A stretch of 37,801 bases of DNA from an uncultured Opitutaceae bacterium (GTDB lineage: Bacteria > Verrucomicrobiota > Verrucomicrobiia > Opitutales > Opitutaceae): contig CAISPT010000051.1 in the NCBI GenBank assembly GCA_903887455.1, positions 1 through 37,801 on the forward strand, written 5' to 3'. Position numbers and translations under genes: made by a program. The notes beneath the pieces were generated by a model that made no database searches, was not told the origin of the DNA, and saw only the letters and a list, made by a program, of their open reading frames with translations. Shown piece by piece: positions 1-8,681 of the stretch. Every line of letters begins with the position of its first letter. The first letter of the stretch is position 1.

Positions 1-57
1 CGCAGGCCGACCATCAAGCGGACCAGCAAGGCGGCAGCGACCGAGGACGCGGCCTAG
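1..57 (+). CDS. C-terminal tail of an unidentified protein (partial)
   Basis: From the first base the plus strand reads 18 sense codons in frame 1 (Arg-Arg-Pro-Thr-Ile-Lys, then a Lys/Ala/Glu-rich tail ending Glu-Asp-Ala-Ala) followed by TAG. A basic, low-complexity tail is common at the end of real proteins, and the position, converging on the next gene with a GC-rich hairpin between them, fits a gene end. Too little is visible to name the protein. It could be a chance open frame. Confidence 0.35.
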   Translation, partial: RRPTIKRTSKAAATEDAA

Positions 58-77
58 AGGGCCCCGAGCCCCGCAGC

Positions 78-93
78 GAGGGGACCTCCCCTC
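78..93. terminator. GC-rich stem-loop between convergent gene ends
   Basis: GAGGGG (78-83) and CCCCTC (88-93) form a perfect 6-bp stem around the loop ACCT. It lies between the stop of the left partial gene and the stop of the M42 peptidase gene, where a bidirectional terminator would be expected. There is no T-tract on either side, so rho-independent termination is only an inference. Confidence 0.35.
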
Positions 94-1161
94 CTACCAG
101 GTCCTGTAATCGCCCTTCGTGATCGCCTTGGCGAACTCGACAAAGAGATTCACGCAGCGCTCGACGTCCTCCAGGTCCACGATCTCGCTCGGCGTGTGCA
201 TGTAGCGGAGCGGGATGCTGATCACCCCCGTGGCCACCCCGCCTCGGGACACCTGGATCGCGCGGGCGTCAGTCCCGGTCGGGCGCGGGTCGCCCTCGAC
301 CTGGTAGGGGATCTTGAGCTTCTTGGCGGCCTTCACGAGGCCGGCGTAGACCTTGGGGTTGATGTTGGCTCCCCTGCAGAGCATGGGGCCGCCGCCGAGC
401 TTCGTCTCGCCAAACTTGCGGTTGTCGCAGTCGGGGTGGTCGGTGGCATGGCCGACGTCAACCACGAGCGCCACCTGGGGATCGACCGAATAACCCGATC
501 CCATGGCCCCGCGGACGCCGATCTCCTCCTGCGCAGTCGCGACCGCGACCACCTTCGCCGCGAGCTTTGCCTTCTCCTTGGCCAGCCGGATCAGGGTCTC
601 GCCGACGATGTACGCTCCAACCTTGTTGTCGAATGCGCGCGCGGTGCCGATGCTCCCGTGGATCAGCTCGAACTCGTGGTCATAGGTCGCCGCGTCGCCG
701 ATTGAGACGCGCTCCAAGGCCTCCTTCTTCGACTTGGCCCCGATATCGATCCAGATCTCGTGGATCTCGGGGACCTTCTTCCGGTCGGCCTCGTCCAGGA
801 GGTGGACGGCCCTCTTGCCGGTAACGCCCTTCACCGGGCCCTTCTCGGTCTGGATCACGACCCGTCGGCCCGAGATCACGGTGCGGTCATGGCCGCCGAT
901 CGTGTCAAAGTAGATGAAGCCGTCCTTGTTCACGTAGGTGATGATGAGCCCCAACTCGTCCATGTGGCCGGCCAGCATGAGGGTGGGGTCGCCGGAGGGG
1001 TTCAAGGTCGCGATCCGGTTGCCGAGGGCGTCGCCCGTGTAGAGGTCGGCGTGGGGCTTCACGTGCCGCTCGAAGACGGCCTGGGCCTCGGCCTCGTAGC
1101 CGGAAGGGGATCTTGCGTGGAGGAGTTCGGTGAGGAATTTGGGGGCGGTGTAGGCGGCCAT
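94..1161 (-). CDS. M42 family metallo-aminopeptidase
   Basis: Cytosolic dinuclear-metal aminopeptidase of the M42 (glutamyl aminopeptidase/FrvX/endoglucanase M) family, which removes N-terminal residues from peptides. The 355-residue length is normal. The expected metal and catalytic residues are visible: His66 and Asp68 (AGHMDELG), the bridging Asp178 (AFDNKVG), Glu212-Glu213 (QEEIGVRG), Asp235 (VDVGHATD) and His322 (RYMHTPSE). The TGTDAR stretch near 296 is also typical. The gene starts with ATG, has no clear ribosome site and is divergent from hisA across about 100 bp. Nothing links it to the polysaccharide genes; the exact peptide specificity is unknown. Confidence 0.92.
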   Translation of the reverse strand: MAAYTAPKFLTELLHARSPSGYEAEAQAVFERHVKPHADLYTGDALGNRIATLNPSGDPTLMLAGHMDELGLIITYVNKDGFIYFDTIGGHDRTVISGRRVVIQTEKGPVKGVTGKRAVHLLDEADRKKVPEIHEIWIDIGAKSKKEALERVSIGDAATYDHEFELIHGSIGTARAFDNKVGAYIVGETLIRLAKEKAKLAAKVVAVATAQEEIGVRGAMGSGYSVDPQVALVVDVGHATDHPDCDNRKFGETKLGGGPMLCRGANINPKVYAGLVKAAKKLKIPYQVEGDPRPTGTDARAIQVSRGGVATGVISIPLRYMHTPSEIVDLEDVERCVNLFVEFAKAITKGDYRTW

Positions 1162-1262
1162 GATCAGTGATTAGTGTCCAGATTCTCCTCCGGATCCGGG
1201 GGGATCGCAACGGGGAAAAAGGCCTTGGCGTCGGCGGGAGGACGTGGGAGTTTTCCAACTCC

Positions 1263-2009
1263 ATGATCCTCTATCCCGCAATCGACATAAAGGGGGGGCG
1301 CTGTGTCCGCCTGACTCAGGGCCGGGCCGACGCGGAGACGGTCTATGCCGAGGATCCTGCCGAGGTCGCGGCTCAGTTCAAAGCGGCGGGCTCCCCGTGG
1401 ATCCACGTGGTCGACCTGGACGGGGCGTTTTCCGGGGAACCGAAGAATCTCGAGGTCGTCGAGCGCATCTCGCGACTGGGGCTCAAGGTGCAGCTGGGTG
1501 GGGGGCTACGCACCCGCGCCTCTGTCGACCGTGCGCTTTCGCTTGGTATCGCGCGCGTCGTGATCGGCACGCGAGCCGCCGAGAGCGAGGGGTTCATCTC
1601 CGAGCTGGTTGCGGCATATGGAAACAAGGTCGCCGTGGGGATCGACGCCAAGCTGGGGAAGGTGGCCGTGAAGGGTTGGGTATCCACGACCAAGACGACG
1701 GCGCTCGACATGGCGCGCCGCATGGCTGCCCTCGGGGTTTCCACCCTTATCCACACGGACGTGGGCACGGACGGGATGCTGACGGGGCCGAACTACGCGG
1801 CCCAGGAAGAAATGCTCAGGGCTTTTCCAGCAGGTGTGATCGCGAGCGGGGGCGTGAGCTCCCGCGAGGATATTATCCAGCTCGTAGAGCTCGGGAAACG
1901 GCATCCTAACCTTGACGGCGTTATCGTGGGTAAGGCCCTCTACGAGGGAAGGGTCACACTTGCGGACCTCTTGGCGCTCAGTGCCGGTACACCCGGGCGG
2001 GCTTCGTGA
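1263..2009 (+). CDS. hisA: HisA, phosphoribosylformimino-5-aminoimidazole carboxamide ribotide isomerase
   Basis: Catalyses the Amadori-type isomerisation of ProFAR to PRFAR in histidine biosynthesis. It is a (beta/alpha)8 barrel of 248 residues, the usual size. The catalytic pair is Asp8 (in YPAID at the N-terminus) and Asp128 (VGIDAKLGKVAVKGW), with the phosphate-site motif VQLGGGLR near 77-83 and the HTDVGTDGML strand near 164-173. The open frame extends upstream to 1167, but family members begin with this short M-x-x-x-P-A-I-D stretch, so ATG 1263 is chosen. No other his genes are nearby. The last 32 bp overlap the 3' end of the convergent flavin reductase gene. Confidence 0.95.
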   Translation: MILYPAIDIKGGRCVRLTQGRADAETVYAEDPAEVAAQFKAAGSPWIHVVDLDGAFSGEPKNLEVVERISRLGLKVQLGGGLRTRASVDRALSLGIARVVIGTRAAESEGFISELVAAYGNKVAVGIDAKLGKVAVKGWVSTTKTTALDMARRMAALGVSTLIHTDVGTDGMLTGPNYAAQEEMLRAFPAGVIASGGVSSREDIIQLVELGKRHPNLDGVIVGKALYEGRVTLADLLALSAGTPGRAS

Positions 2010-3390
2010 CCTTCATCTGGTCGGAGATATCCTCCAACGGGTAGGTGATGATCTCGGATAGGGTGGGGTGGTACCAAGGGGCCTGGAGCATGTCATTGAC
2101 CGTGGCTCCCATCGCAAGCGGCGTCGAAAAGCAATGGATCAGTTCGCCGGCATCCTTGCCCGCGATTTCGGCCCCAAGGATCCTTCCATTCTTCCTGTCC
2201 GCGAACACCCTGACATAGCCGTAGGTGGCATTCATGAGGATAGACTTCCCGTGGTCGTTGAAGGGGTAGCTGGCGGACAGGTAATCGCGCTTCTGCTCGA
2301 TCAGGTCACGCTCGCCCCAGCCTATGGTGGCAAGCTGCGGGTCCGTGAACACGACACCAAGAAGTAGGGCCCGGTCCACGGGTTTCAGCCCCTTTACCCC
2401 CGCCGCGTGCCGCGTCGCGAGCTCCGCCTGCTGGATCGCCACGTGGACGATCTCGTGCGGTCCGCAGCAGTCGCCAGCGGCGTAGACATGGGGAAGGTTA
2501 GTCTGCTGCCACTTGTTGATTAGGATCCGTCCCCTTGGACCGGTCTTGATGCCCGCTGCCACTAGGCCCAGCCCCTGGGTGGCGGGCTCGCGGCCAAGGG
2601 CATTGAAGAGATGGGCAGCCTTCCGGGTTAGCGTCTTGCCTCCCTCGATGAACGTGACCGATGCCCCCGACTTGTGGGAGCTGATGCGCGTAATCTGGGT
2701 TCCCGCATGGACCTCGATCCCCTCGTCCTCGAACGCCTTCCTTATGATGGCGGCAGACTGATTCGAGTGTTCCCGCAGGAGGTCCGGGCTCCGCTGGACG
2801 ATGCACACCCGTGTCCCGATACGGTTGAGGAACTGAGCGAGCTCGCAAGCGACGATCCCGCCCCCCAGGACGATGACGCTTTTCGGTTTGAAATCCAGGT
2901 TGAGGATGTCGTCGCTTGTCCAGAACTTCGCATTTGCGAGTCCCGGCAGGGGAGGGACGCTCACTTTGGAGCCCGTCCCGATCAGGATCGTCTTGGCCCT
3001 GACGGTTGTCCCGTTGCTGATGGAGAGCGTGTGGGCATCGACAAAACGGGCGTGACCTCGAATGAGGTCAAACTTGCCGCCGGTGAGGTGCTTCAGGCGG
3101 TCTTCCGCAAATTCGCCAATTATGCGAAGCTTGCGCCCGTGGATCGCCTTCATGTCCGCAGAGCTACGAGGGATATTGAGCCCGAAGGCCTTGGCCGACT
3201 TGGCCAGATGGAGAACCTCGGCCGAATAGATGAGCGTCTTCGAGGGCATGCATCCCTTAAGGATGCACAGTCCCCCGAGTTCACGAGCCCCGTCGATGAC
3301 CGCGACCTTCTTGCCAAGACCGACGGCAACCCGCGCGGCGTTGAATCCTGCCGATCCCCCTCCAATGGCCACGAAATCGTAGGTCTTCAT
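1978..3390 (-). CDS. FAD/NAD(P)-dependent disulfide oxidoreductase (dihydrolipoyl dehydrogenase / mercuric reductase-like)
   Basis: Class I pyridine nucleotide-disulfide reductase, 470 residues. The FAD motif GGGSAGFNAAR lies at 10-20, the redox-active CxxxxC pair is Cys42/Cys47 (CILKGC), the NAD(P)-binding motif VLGGGIVACE is near 174-183, the second FAD motif ending in AAGDC is near 310, and the C-terminal dimerisation-domain dyad is His441/Glu446 (HPTLSE). There is no N-terminal heavy-metal domain and no C-terminal vicinal Cys pair, so true mercuric reductase activity is unlikely. No lipoyl-complex genes are nearby. It starts 3 bp after the stop of the sugar transferase gene, so it is probably the last gene of the polysaccharide operon. 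Its substrate is unknown. Confidence 0.88.
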   Translation of the reverse strand: MKTYDFVAIGGGSAGFNAARVAVGLGKKVAVIDGARELGGLCILKGCMPSKTLIYSAEVLHLAKSAKAFGLNIPRSSADMKAIHGRKLRIIGEFAEDRLKHLTGGKFDLIRGHARFVDAHTLSISNGTTVRAKTILIGTGSKVSVPPLPGLANAKFWTSDDILNLDFKPKSVIVLGGGIVACELAQFLNRIGTRVCIVQRSPDLLREHSNQSAAIIRKAFEDEGIEVHAGTQITRISSHKSGASVTFIEGGKTLTRKAAHLFNALGREPATQGLGLVAAGIKTGPRGRILINKWQQTNLPHVYAAGDCCGPHEIVHVAIQQAELATRHAAGVKGLKPVDRALLLGVVFTDPQLATIGWGERDLIEQKRDYLSASYPFNDHGKSILMNATYGYVRVFADRKNGRILGAEIAGKDAGELIHCFSTPLAMGATVNDMLQAPWYHPTLSEIITYPLEDISDQMKVTKPARVYRH

Positions 3391-3393
3391 CGT

Positions 3394-4740
3394 TTAGCGG
3401 CCCTTTTGCAGGAGCATGACGTGGAGAGTCTTAAGGACGATCGAGGCATCCAGCATAAAGGAGAAGTTGCGGATGTAATAGAGGTCGTACTCGAGCTTCC
3501 TGAGGGTGTCGTCAATCCCGGTGCCGTACCGGTAGTTGACCTGGGCCCAGCCGGTGATCCCCGGCTTGACGAGGTGCCTGAAGTGGTAGCTGGGGATGTC
3601 CCTTTCATAGTCGGCGACGAGCCGATCCCATTCCGCCCGGGGGCCTATCAGGCTCATCTGGCCGCAAAGCACGTTCCAGAGCTGGGGGAATTCGTCGAGA
3701 CGGGCGGACCTTAGGAGCCGCCCGACGCGGGTGATGCGCTTGTCCCCAGGCTGGGTGTAGGGGTCGCCCCTCGTATCTGAGGCGCTCATGGTGCGGAGCT
3801 TGATCAGGTTGAATCTCCTGCGGTGCCACCCGACGCGCGGCTGGACAAAGAACACGGGGCCGCCGTCATCGAGCTTGATTGCCACCGCGGCGGCCGCGAC
3901 GAGCGGAGAGGCCAAGATAAGGCCGACGACCGAGAACATGATGTCCGAGAGCCTCTTGATGCGCTCGAACACGGGTTCGCGCGCGATCTGGAAGCCCTCC
4001 TGGAAAAGCCAGATCGGGTTGATGCGGTACAGCGGGATCTTGCGCCAGTAGACTTGGTGGAACAGCTCCAGGGTGTAGGTGGGCGTCCCGTCAAAGTAGA
4101 GCTGGACCAGCCTCAGGGGCGCCTCAGGGGGGAGGTCGCGCCCCGACTCCTTGAGCACGATTGCCTCGACCTGCAGCCGCGCCGACGAGATGTCGTCGAG
4201 CACTGACTTGAAGGCGGCGAAGTTCTCGGTGGAGTCGGCGTGGAGGCGGGGCGCCTTTGTCCCCATCCTCGTGCACTCGGCATCGAACGCGTCGAATTCG
4301 GACCTTCCCCCGACGAATACGATGTTCTGCCCGCCCCTGTGCACGACGGTCCTGCCATAGAGGAACCTGCGGTACCAGAGCGTGACCGGGCCGATCAGCG
4401 CAAAGCTAAGCACGATGACGGCGCGGCTCCCCTGGAGCTCGAATCCCGCGGGGATGAACACGAAGGTCAGGATGAGGGTGCCCAAGCAGGCGAAGAACGT
4501 CGCGATCAGGTGGCTGCTCGTGTAGTCGACGCTCAGCATGTCTGCCCGGGAGCCGTATCCGTCGATCAGGTGTATCGACACCAGATTCACTACCACCGGG
4601 GCAAGGAGCGCCCACAGGTACCAGCCGCCCCCGACCCCCCTTAGGTAGCTGACCAGGTTGAAGACCGCGACCACTGACACCGCGTCGGCGCAGAGCAGGA
4701 TGACCGGGGTCCTTCGGTTCGCGTTGATGGAAAGGATCAA
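3394..4740 (-). CDS. Polyprenyl-phosphate sugar-1-phosphate transferase (WcaJ/WbaP type)
   Basis: Integral membrane enzyme that transfers a sugar-1-phosphate from a nucleotide sugar to undecaprenyl phosphate, the first step in building a repeat unit. The 448 residues contain four N-terminal hydrophobic helices (about 11-34, 41-58, 76-97, 107-125), a linker, then the bacterial sugar transferase domain from about 261. That domain shows KRLSDIMFS, the re-entrant hydrophobic segment to about 289, KLRTM near 314, the catalytic Asp349-Glu350 in RLDEFPQLWN, GPRAE near 366 and KPGITGWAQV near 392. It starts with TTG inside a TTGA overlap with the upstream GT2 stop. The sugar (hexose or HexNAc) cannot be assigned by reading. 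Confidence 0.92.
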   Translation of the reverse strand: MILSINANRRTPVILLCADAVSVVAVFNLVSYLRGVGGGWYLWALLAPVVVNLVSIHLIDGYGSRADMLSVDYTSSHLIATFFACLGTLILTFVFIPAGFELQGSRAVIVLSFALIGPVTLWYRRFLYGRTVVHRGGQNIVFVGGRSEFDAFDAECTRMGTKAPRLHADSTENFAAFKSVLDDISSARLQVEAIVLKESGRDLPPEAPLRLVQLYFDGTPTYTLELFHQVYWRKIPLYRINPIWLFQEGFQIAREPVFERIKRLSDIMFSVVGLILASPLVAAAAVAIKLDDGGPVFFVQPRVGWHRRRFNLIKLRTMSASDTRGDPYTQPGDKRITRVGRLLRSARLDEFPQLWNVLCGQMSLIGPRAEWDRLVADYERDIPSYHFRHLVKPGITGWAQVNYRYGTGIDDTLRKLEYDLYYIRNFSFMLDASIVLKTLHVMLLQKGR

Positions 4741-5558
4741 GTGGCGTACCTCAGATTAGCTATCTCCTTCGCGATGAATCCCTCGTATCGTGCCAGCAGT
4801 GTGCAATAGCGCAATCCTTGCTTCCCGTCGAGGAAGCCTCCTCTGAATCCGTATTGGTAGGCAAACCGCAGCTGCGGACGAAAGGGCAGGGCGAAGCTCA
4901 GGCGCTTCAGGGCACGCCGCCTGATAAGGTCGTCGCGGGAGAATAGCTGGGTAATCGGCGCGCCGGCGGCCGCGCCTACGACAGCCTGAGCTTCCGCCCG
5001 GGCGTATCGCCGGTGCTTTGATATCCAGGCGTCTTCGCCGTAGATTGAGAGGTCGTGGACATAGCTCTCCCGCAGGTTGGCCATCCTCATGTGCGGCGCC
5101 TCGCGCTGGCCGTGCCCGACCTGGATGAACTCAAATCGCGGAGCCCTGACAAACCTCGCCTGGTAGGCCGGGTAGTCGGTGCAGTGGCGTATCCACCGGC
5201 CCTCGAAAAACATCTTCGGGGACACCCTGAGTCCGTCCAGTTCCGCGCTCCCGATCACCTTGCGGCACTCCGCGTCGAGCTCGGGTGTCATTCTCTCGTC
5301 GGCGTCCAAGTGAAATACCCACTCGTGGCGGAAACCGATCTGCTTCTGGGCATAATTGTGCTGTCCGGCGAAATCGTCGAAGGGGCGATGAAAGACGCGC
5401 GCGCCCGAGGACTGGGCGATCGAGACCGTCGCATCCGTTGATCCGGAATCCAGAACGACGATGTCGTCGCAGGCCCCAAGTGAAGCCAGGCAGGCAGGGA
5501 GAGCTTTTTCCTCGTTAAGCGTGAGGACCACCACCGAATACGTGCCCATTGCTGACAT
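4737..5558 (-). CDS. Family 2 glycosyltransferase (WaaE/KdtX-like)
   Basis: Cytoplasmic inverting glycosyltransferase of 273 residues with a GT-A fold. It begins with the typical beta-strand VVVLTLNEE, followed by VVLDSGSTDAT near 34-44, and has the metal-binding DXD as Asp85-Ala-Asp87 in HLDADERM. The WFHLDADE-like context and the C-terminal FLDGKQGLRY segment resemble the WaaE/KdtX branch. The open frame continues upstream, but that part is a shadow of the polymerase gene. ATG 5558, 5 bp after the upstream stop, gives a start just before the first strand; ATG 5549 is an alternative. It overlaps the sugar transferase start by 4 bp. Confidence 0.87.
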   Translation of the reverse strand: MSAMGTYSVVVLTLNEEKALPACLASLGACDDIVVLDSGSTDATVSIAQSSGARVFHRPFDDFAGQHNYAQKQIGFRHEWVFHLDADERMTPELDAECRKVIGSAELDGLRVSPKMFFEGRWIRHCTDYPAYQARFVRAPRFEFIQVGHGQREAPHMRMANLRESYVHDLSIYGEDAWISKHRRYARAEAQAVVGAAAGAPITQLFSRDDLIRRRALKRLSFALPFRPQLRFAYQYGFRGGFLDGKQGLRYCTLLARYEGFIAKEIANLRYAT

Positions 5559-5563
5559 GCTAC

Positions 5564-6967
5564 CTATCCACGAGCCCTCGACAAGCGGAGGTATTTCACG
5601 GCGCAGAAAAAGCAGAGCCACCAGGCGAGGACGACAGCGACATTCCCAAAAGGGAACTCGAGCAGGGCGTACGCCGCGACCAGCGCGCATCCCAGCAGCA
5701 GGAACGCGGGCAACGGCGTCATGCGCTGTTTGAGGAGCTCCCTGGAGGGCATGAGTACCGCGCAGGCCATCAGGAGCGTCCCCACAAGCCCGATCTCCGC
5801 GTACGATTGAAGCCAGTCCGAATGGGCGTCGTGGTAGACCACCGGGATGCGGTCGATGCCCGGGCGCTGGGAGTTGAACAGGCCGAACACGGTGGGGAAA
5901 CTGCCCATGCCCCAACCGAATGCGGGCCTCTCGCTACCCATTCGAAGAGTGTCGCGGTAGAGGGTGGCGCGGGTTCCGAGGCCCCTTTGGGCGATGATGT
6001 CCGCGATCTGGGATTTCGACTTCTCGGCCCTGGTTCTGATCACGTCCCCGGCGACGCTCCACCCACCCCATCCCAGCAGGGCCGCCATGGCAAGAATTCC
6101 GATTCGGGAGTAAATCCTGGGCACCCCTGAAGCCTGGAGGGACCTGGCGATCGATGGGGTGCCCTGGGCCATCGCGACGAGCACGACTACGCCGACGAGA
6201 AGGGTACAGGCCCGGGCGCCGCTTAGTGGAACGGATACTCCGATGATGGCGGTCACTACGACCCCGGAGAGAGACGGCCCCCGGAGGAAGCCCTCACCGC
6301 GGGAGCCGGATACGTACCTGAGGACGAGCCCCACGCACGCGGCGGTCGCAAGAACGATGAAGGCGCCCCAGTGGTTGTCATATACAAATGAAGCGAAAAA
6401 GTAATCCTGCGGGGACTTGAAGGCGCCGAAGAAAATTCCCGTCGAGCCGGTGAGCTTCTGGACGGTGCCGAACACGGATAGCGCCAGCGCGTTGGAGACG
6501 GAAGCTGCAAGCACCAAGCGGATCATCCTGCGGCTGGTCAGAGCAAGTGTGATGTTGAAGGCCGAGAAATAGATCCCGAGAAACAGCCATAGGGAGCGGA
6601 GCGCGTTTGCGGGTATCGCGGCGCTGGGTTTCCACCAGGCGACGCCCAGCGGTTCGAGTACCGCCGAAGGGCCCGAGCCGAGCCGGCGGAAGCCGGGGGT
6701 CAGGCACGAGATCAACACAACAGCACCAAGGGCGCAGACGGGCGCCGACCAGGTCAGGCATCTGGCAAATCCGGGCTCGAATCGTCTCCGCGAGGCGATT
6801 AAGCAAAGCGTCAAGAGTGGGCCGAGGGAGCCGAAAATCGACAGCGGCGTCCTCACCCAGTCGGCGTTGCCGCCAAATGCCCATGATACCCCGATAAGGT
6901 AGAGGGTTACATGTGCGGCGCATGCGACTTCCAACGCGCCCGGCCGCCTGGAGCGAGCCTCATCCAT
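5564..6967 (-). CDS. O-antigen ligase / polymerase family membrane protein (WaaL/Wzy, Wzy_C domain)
   Basis: Polytopic inner-membrane protein of 467 residues with about ten to twelve hydrophobic helices. The family's large periplasmic loop is recognisable: GTRATLYRDTLRM near 331-343, RPAFGWGMGSF near 347-357 and the His-rich YHDAHSDWLQ near 378-387 leading into the helix EIGLVG. These belong to the PF04932-type core that transfers an undecaprenyl-linked glycan to an acceptor (ligase) or to another repeat unit (polymerase). Sequence alone does not separate ligase from polymerase. ATG 6967 overlaps the upstream GT4 stop by 8 bp. A second, different polymerase-like protein lies upstream in the same cluster. 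Confidence 0.88.
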   Translation of the reverse strand: MDEARSRRPGALEVACAAHVTLYLIGVSWAFGGNADWVRTPLSIFGSLGPLLTLCLIASRRRFEPGFARCLTWSAPVCALGAVVLISCLTPGFRRLGSGPSAVLEPLGVAWWKPSAAIPANALRSLWLFLGIYFSAFNITLALTSRRMIRLVLAASVSNALALSVFGTVQKLTGSTGIFFGAFKSPQDYFFASFVYDNHWGAFIVLATAACVGLVLRYVSGSRGEGFLRGPSLSGVVVTAIIGVSVPLSGARACTLLVGVVVLVAMAQGTPSIARSLQASGVPRIYSRIGILAMAALLGWGGWSVAGDVIRTRAEKSKSQIADIIAQRGLGTRATLYRDTLRMGSERPAFGWGMGSFPTVFGLFNSQRPGIDRIPVVYHDAHSDWLQSYAEIGLVGTLLMACAVLMPSRELLKQRMTPLPAFLLLGCALVAAYALLEFPFGNVAVVLAWWLCFFCAVKYLRLSRARG

Positions 6968-8099
6968 GGCCGCGGCCCTTCGGGTTGGCCGTCAACGACG
7001 AGTAGAATTCCGAAAGAATGCCCGCGGTCCTCGTCCAAGAGTACTCCCGGAGCACCCATTCGCGTCCCCCTGCGCCCCTTTGCCTGAGTGCTTCCGCCCC
7101 TTCAGCCGTGGCTGACTTAAGGGCCTTGGCATATTGGTCCCATGGGACGCACCAACCCGCGCCGGCGCTGCTGAGGCCTGACCACGGGGTCGTGTCGGTG
7201 ACGAGCGCCGGAACGCCGTTCGCAAGGGCCTCGGCGATCGACTGGCCAAAGTTTTCCCCGTGCGAGGGAAGGAGGAACAGATTGGCGATCGGATAGGGCG
7301 GGGGATGGGAGGTGCCGTCGAACGCCCTCACACGGCCCGAATGTCCCGCGCGCATCACGTAGGCCTCTACGGAGCTTGGGGTATATTCCTCGGGGATTCC
7401 GACTACCAGAAGGAGCCAGTCCTTCGGGGCGTGCTCTAGCCAAAGGTCCAGCAGCTCGATGAGGCGCTTCTTTTGGTGAAACCTCGAATAGAAGAGGGCG
7501 ACCGGGCGATCAGACGCCGAGGGTACCAGCCGCCTCCAGTGCTCCGCGGCGTTCACGGCTTCGGCGTCGCTGAGGGCGGCGACCCCGTTCGGTGCTACGC
7601 AGATCGGCTGGCGAAAACCGAGCTCGCGGATGGAACGCGCCTCGTCCTCTCCAGTGGCATGCCACCCCGAAACATCCTCTAGGGCGCCAGGATGGAGGAG
7701 GGCCCTGGCGATCGCCTTCCGCCACGAGTGGTGGCGCCATGCCCATGGATCCATCATCCCCCTGGGGGAAAGCACGAGCGGCACTCGACCGCGCATCGCC
7801 GACTGGTGGGCATATCGAAGGGTCCTCAGCCAGAGCGAATGATGGTGAATGACGGAGGCCTTTTCGTCGGCCAGGCGCCGCTTGAGGCCGGCGGAGGGGC
7901 AGATCCTGAGAGGCCAGTCTCGGCGGAAGACCTCTATTCGCAGGGTCCCCTGGCAGCTCTTCCATCCTTCGCCCGCGACCGTCGCGAACAGGTCAACATC
8001 CGCCGGAGTCCGCGCGAGCGCAGTTGCCAGCCCCAGCACCGACTTGCTGGGGCCGCCGTGGCGGGTCTCGAGGCTGGGGACGATTTGGCAGTATCTCAA
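6960..8099 (-). CDS. Family 4 glycosyltransferase
   Basis: GT-B fold retaining glycosyltransferase of 379 residues. The N-terminal domain starts RYCQIVPSLETRHGG-PSKSV, where the GGP nucleotide/acceptor loop is typical. The C-terminal nucleotide-sugar domain has LFYSRFHQKKR and the Glu-x7-Glu motif GENFGQSIAEA around 283-291. The frame is open far upstream but that stretch is a shadow of the acetyltransferase gene. TTG 8099 gives a protein beginning Met-Arg-Tyr in register with relatives and forms a TTGA overlap with the upstream stop, so it is preferred over TTG 8102. No Shine-Dalgarno sequence is visible, which fits coupled translation. Sugar specificity is unknown. Confidence 0.86.
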   Translation of the reverse strand: MRYCQIVPSLETRHGGPSKSVLGLATALARTPADVDLFATVAGEGWKSCQGTLRIEVFRRDWPLRICPSAGLKRRLADEKASVIHHHSLWLRTLRYAHQSAMRGRVPLVLSPRGMMDPWAWRHHSWRKAIARALLHPGALEDVSGWHATGEDEARSIRELGFRQPICVAPNGVAALSDAEAVNAAEHWRRLVPSASDRPVALFYSRFHQKKRLIELLDLWLEHAPKDWLLLVVGIPEEYTPSSVEAYVMRAGHSGRVRAFDGTSHPPPYPIANLFLLPSHGENFGQSIAEALANGVPALVTDTTPWSGLSSAGAGWCVPWDQYAKALKSATAEGAEALRQRGAGGREWVLREYSWTRTAGILSEFYSSLTANPKGRGHG

Positions 8100-8662
8100 C
8101 AAGAGGGAGGAATTCGCTCGCGGATTACCGTGCAGGGATTGCCTGCGCAGATGCTCCTCGGCGGGATGTCCTTCATCACCACGGACCTGGCGCCCACCAC
8201 GCACAGGTCGCCGATGGACACTCCCGGACCGACGAACGCGTCGGCGCAGATCCAGGTGTTTTCTCCAATCACAATGGGCTCTGAGACCAGCGGCATCTCC
8301 CACCGCGAGTAGTCATGGGTTCCCGCGCAAAGATGGCAGTTCTGGCTGATGTTGGCGCCGCGCTTGAGCGTGATGGTCGCGAGATTGTACAACACTACCC
8401 CGGGCCCGACCATCGTTCGCGGCGCAAGGGAGAGTTTGGAGGGGAAGACCACCTTCGCCGTCGGAAAAATCACCACGGATGCGGGGGCCGGGATGTCCGC
8501 CCCAAACAACCTGAGAAGGTGCGCGCGGAAACGGTGGAAACTCCTCGGGCTCCATCGGAATAACGTGGCCTGAACCAGGGACCAAATGCTCCGCGAAAGG
8601 ATTTCCGCCCCGGAGTACGGGCTGCGGCACCCCTTGCCCAGGTACGCTTCTTCTTGGTTCAT
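8096..8662 (-). CDS. WcaF-type hexapeptide acetyltransferase
   Basis: Left-handed beta-helix O-acetyltransferase (188 residues) of the colanic-acid WcaF/WcaB type, expected to acetylate a sugar of the repeat unit using acetyl-CoA. Imperfect hexapeptide repeats run from about residue 70 to 175 (for example VVIFPTAKVVFPSKLSL, ISIGDLCVVGARSVV). The conserved active-site region is NCHLCAGTHDYS. The short N-terminal helix with RSIWSLVQATLFRWSP is also typical. ATG 8662, 19 bp after the preceding stop, is chosen over an upstream continuation that lies inside the neighbouring GT gene. The downstream GT4 starts in its stop codon. Confidence 0.88.
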   Translation of the reverse strand: MNQEEAYLGKGCRSPYSGAEILSRSIWSLVQATLFRWSPRSFHRFRAHLLRLFGADIPAPASVVIFPTAKVVFPSKLSLAPRTMVGPGVVLYNLATITLKRGANISQNCHLCAGTHDYSRWEMPLVSEPIVIGENTWICADAFVGPGVSIGDLCVVGARSVVMKDIPPRSICAGNPCTVIRERIPPSC

Positions 8663-8681
8663 AATAGCATCATCGCCTGAA

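Noticed and set aside
2674-3714. Plus-strand frame of 346 codons across the reductase and sugar transferase genes
   Set aside because: Antisense to two well-supported genes; no family motif.
5559-5915. N-terminal extension of the GT2 gene at 4737
   Set aside because: The added residues are the shadow of the O-antigen ligase frame; the GT2 fold starts at 5558.
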